A stretch of 13,882 nt of DNA, taken from Gp13-AA77 sp035516075. GTDB taxonomy: Bacteria > Acidobacteriota > Terriglobia > UBA7540. The DNA is taken from NCBI GenBank assembly GCA_035516075.1, contig DATJAQ010000231.1, forward strand, positions 1 to 13,882. The letters run 5' to 3'. Position 1 is the first letter of the stretch. Every line of letters starts with the position of its first letter. The notes beneath the pieces are model-generated. The model made no database searches. It saw only the letters and a program-made list of their open reading frames with translations, and was not told where the DNA came from. Made by a program: the position numbers and the translations under genes. Positions 12,045 through 13,882 of the stretch are shown here, piece by piece.

Positions 12045-13679
12045 ATGAAGCCGATTCGACGTCTGTCCTGGTTTGTTATCTCGGCGGTTCTGATTGGATC
12101 TCTGGCGGGCGGATTTTATGGCTCGCGAATCGAGGCCAATCCCGCCGGCAACGACGACGGTGACAACGGCTTTCAAAGCGACGTCAAGGGTTTCACCCGC
12201 ATTTACGACATCGTGCAGCGCGAGTACGCGGACCCCATCGACCCCAACAAGGCCATTTATGGCCCCGAGAACAATGCCGCGGTGGGCGCCATCCCGGCCA
12301 TGCTGCGCACGCTCGACCCGCACTCCAACTTCTTCGATCCTCACACCTTCGCGGCCTTGCAGGAGGAGCAGCGGGGCAAGTACTACGGCGTGGGTATGAC
12401 CATCTCCCCGCGCCTCGGCGCGGACGGCAAGCTGGAGACCTTCGTCCTGGCCCCCATCCCGGGCTCGCCGGCCTTCAAGGCGGGACTGCGGCCGGGCGAC
12501 GTGATCTACAAAATCGACGGCAAGAGTGCGGCGGGCCTCACCACCACCCAGGTGGCCAACTTGCTGAAGGGGCCCAAGGGAACCGTGGTTAACATCGCCA
12601 TGCGGCGCGAGGGCTACGACGAGCCTGTCGAGGTCACCATCACCCGCGACCAGATCAACCGCCCCACGGTGGACGCAGCCTTCATGCTGCCGGCGGGCGT
12701 AGCCTACATTCACGTGAACGGCTTCGATGAAACCACCGACGACGAACTTACCGCGGCGCTTCAAAAGCTCACCCAGGACGGGTTTAAGGGCCTGGTGCTC
12801 GATTTGCGCGGGAACCCCGGCGGCTTGCTGGAGGAGGCGGTCGCCGTATCGGACCACTTCCTGGCCAAGGACCAGTTGATCGTCTACCACTACGGGCGGG
12901 CTTCGCGCGAGAAGCGTTACTACGTGACCCACGGCAACCACGGCAACGAGTACCCCATGGTGGTGCTGATCAACCGAAACACCGCCAGCGCTTCCGAAAT
13001 CGTCAGCGGCGCGCTTCAGGACCACGACCGCGCCTTGATCATGGGCGAGCCGAGCTTCGGCAAGGGCCTGGTGCAGACCGTCTTCCCGCTCAGCGATCAC
13101 GCCGGCCTCGCGCTCACCACCGCGCACTACTACACGCCCAGCGGCCGCCTGATCCAGCGCGATTATTCCGACGTATCGCTCTACGACTACTACAACCGTT
13201 CCGAGAGCGGCACCGCACCGCACAACCAGGTGCGCCTGACGGACGGCGGGCGCGAGGTGTACGGCGGCGGCGGCATTACGCCCGACGTCGACGTGCCCCG
13301 CCCGAAATTGAGCGACTTCGAGCAAAAGCTCGCCGATCGCGGGGCCTTTTACGAGTTCGCCCTGAAGTACCTTGGCGTCCACAAGACCATCCCGCGCGAC
13401 TTTCAGGCCAGCCCCGATACGATCGACGAGTTCACGCGGTACCTGGAAGACGAAAAAGTCCCGGCCACCCAGGCCGATATCGAAGACAGCCTCCCTTACC
13501 TCAAGGACCATATCCGCCTGGAGCTGGTGCGGATGATCTTCGGCGAGGATCAGGAACTGAGACTCGACGCCGAGAACGACCCGCTGGTGGCGAAGGCCGT
13601 GCAGTCCATGCCGCAGGCCGCCGCCCTCCTCGCCCACGTCAAGCAGTACATGGCCAGCCGCGAGCAAAGCCCAAAATAG
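12045..13679 (+). CDS. S41 carboxy-terminal processing protease with PDZ domain
   Basis: 544 residues. A basic N-terminus and hydrophobic segment (about 8-25) anchor or export it. A PDZ domain lies at about 112-200 (YYGVGMTI, GSPAFKAGLRPGDVIYKIDG, LKGPKGTVVNI). The S41 catalytic domain follows: LVLDLRGNPGG near 251-260, catalytic Ser315 in NTASASEIVSGALQD and the general-base Lys340 in FGKGLVQT. The Ser-Lys distance of 25 matches Prc/CtpA. Such proteases trim or degrade periplasmic proteins from the C-terminus. About 120 C-terminal residues after the GGGGITPDV motif are mostly helical. ATG 12045 is chosen for AAGGAG four nucleotides upstream and for the signal sequence; an ATG at 12000 would add 15 unlikely residues. 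It appears to be a single-gene unit, convergent with the next gene. Confidence 0.93.
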   Translation: MKPIRRLSWFVISAVLIGSLAGGFYGSRIEANPAGNDDGDNGFQSDVKGFTRIYDIVQREYADPIDPNKAIYGPENNAAVGAIPAMLRTLDPHSNFFDPHTFAALQEEQRGKYYGVGMTISPRLGADGKLETFVLAPIPGSPAFKAGLRPGDVIYKIDGKSAAGLTTTQVANLLKGPKGTVVNIAMRREGYDEPVEVTITRDQINRPTVDAAFMLPAGVAYIHVNGFDETTDDELTAALQKLTQDGFKGLVLDLRGNPGGLLEEAVAVSDHFLAKDQLIVYHYGRASREKRYYVTHGNHGNEYPMVVLINRNTASASEIVSGALQDHDRALIMGEPSFGKGLVQTVFPLSDHAGLALTTAHYYTPSGRLIQRDYSDVSLYDYYNRSESGTAPHNQVRLTDGGREVYGGGGITPDVDVPRPKLSDFEQKLADRGAFYEFALKYLGVHKTIPRDFQASPDTIDEFTRYLEDEKVPATQADIEDSLPYLKDHIRLELVRMIFGEDQELRLDAENDPLVAKAVQSMPQAAALLAHVKQYMASREQSPK

Positions 13680-13719
13680 GCGCCCCGGGCCCGCGCCGCG
13701 CGGAGAGCCTAGTGGTGTA

Positions 13720-13736
13720 GCCTCTAAACCGGAGGC
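13720..13736. repeat. Short hairpin between convergent genes
   Basis: GCCTC (13720-13724) pairs with GAGGC (13732-13736) across seven bases, in the 73-nt gap between the S41 stop and the stop of the convergent hydrolase gene. It has no T run. A bidirectional terminator is possible but weakly supported. Confidence 0.25.
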
Positions 13737-13752
13737 CGATCTCCTGATGGGA

Positions 13753-13882
13753 TTAACGAAGCTCGGCCAGAAAGGGATTGGAACGCCGTTCCTCGCCGAT
13801 GCGCGTGGAGGGGCCGTGGCCGGGGAAGACGGGCGTCGCGTCGGACAGCGCCAGCAGCTTCGCCTCGATGGAACGCAGGATT
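13753..13882 (-). CDS. Metallo-beta-lactamase-fold hydrolase, C-terminal fragment
   Basis: Only the last 42 residues are in the window; the gene runs off the right edge. They read LRSIEAKLLALSDATPVFPG and then HGPSTRIGEERRSNPFLAELR before a TAA stop. PGHGPST with the late metal-binding His, followed by IGEERRxNPFL, is the characteristic ending of the YcbL/GloB-like branch of the MBL fold, which includes glyoxalase II-type thioester hydrolases. The substrate cannot be told from this fragment. It is convergent with the S41 protease gene. Confidence 0.85.
   Translation of the reverse strand, partial: ILRSIEAKLLALSDATPVFPGHGPSTRIGEERRSNPFLAELR

Noticed and set aside
11775..13667. A 630-codon minus-strand open frame antisense to the S41 protease gene
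   Set aside because: Its translation is Val/Gly/Ala/Leu/Arg-rich without family motifs and mirrors the codon bias of the intact S41 gene on the other strand; a typical shadow frame in GC-rich DNA.

Overview
The window is GC-rich bacterial chromosome. Its gene content is a TatBC pair beside a glutaminyl-cyclase-like M28 peptidase, a CNBD-DUF1003 protein, a secreted coiled-coil protein with a VFTNDNLP motif, and S41 and TlpA-type envelope proteins. Together these fit an acidobacterium-like soil bacterium with a Gram-negative envelope and quinone-based respiration. The phylum is an inference from gene style; there is no rRNA or marker tree here to confirm it.

Region 1 (1-3114, minus strand, transcribed right to left) holds a single-domain response regulator, an acyl carrier protein, a FabF/NodE-type ketosynthase and an MGDG-synthase/MurG-type lipid glycosyltransferase cut by the window edge. 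Gaps are 24-48 nt, so they look co-transcribed and could make a dedicated acyl chain or glycolipid. Region 2 (3115-3771) is a 657-nt gene-free stretch with a perfect operator-like palindrome and, about 170 nt further on, a plus-strand terminator-like hairpin with a T5 run. Region 3 (3772-4830, plus) is a secreted coiled-coil protein of unknown function.

Region 4 (4876-9076, minus) is a tight set, tatB-tatC-M28 peptidase-aroB-ubiE, led by a very good sigma70 promoter (TTGACA, 17 nt, TATCAT). It joins folded-protein export, a probable exported zinc enzyme, an early chorismate step (AroB) and the last menaquinone/ubiquinone methylation (UbiE). A divergent plus-strand gene (9228-10067) encodes a cyclic-nucleotide-binding domain fused to DUF1003. 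It is followed by a strong hairpin and by a membrane-anchored TlpA-like thioredoxin (10237-11124).

Region 5 (11125-12044) is the least ordinary part. It has a clear promoter overlapped by operator-like inverted repeats, a good Shine-Dalgarno without a convincing gene, an A+T-rich imperfect tandem repeat (period 144 nt, two copies plus a decayed third start) and a terminator-like hairpin with a T6 run. This looks like an orphan or decayed transcription unit. Region 6 (12045-13679, plus) is a PDZ-containing S41 carboxy-terminal processing protease. The window ends in the C-terminus of a convergent metallo-beta-lactamase-fold hydrolase.
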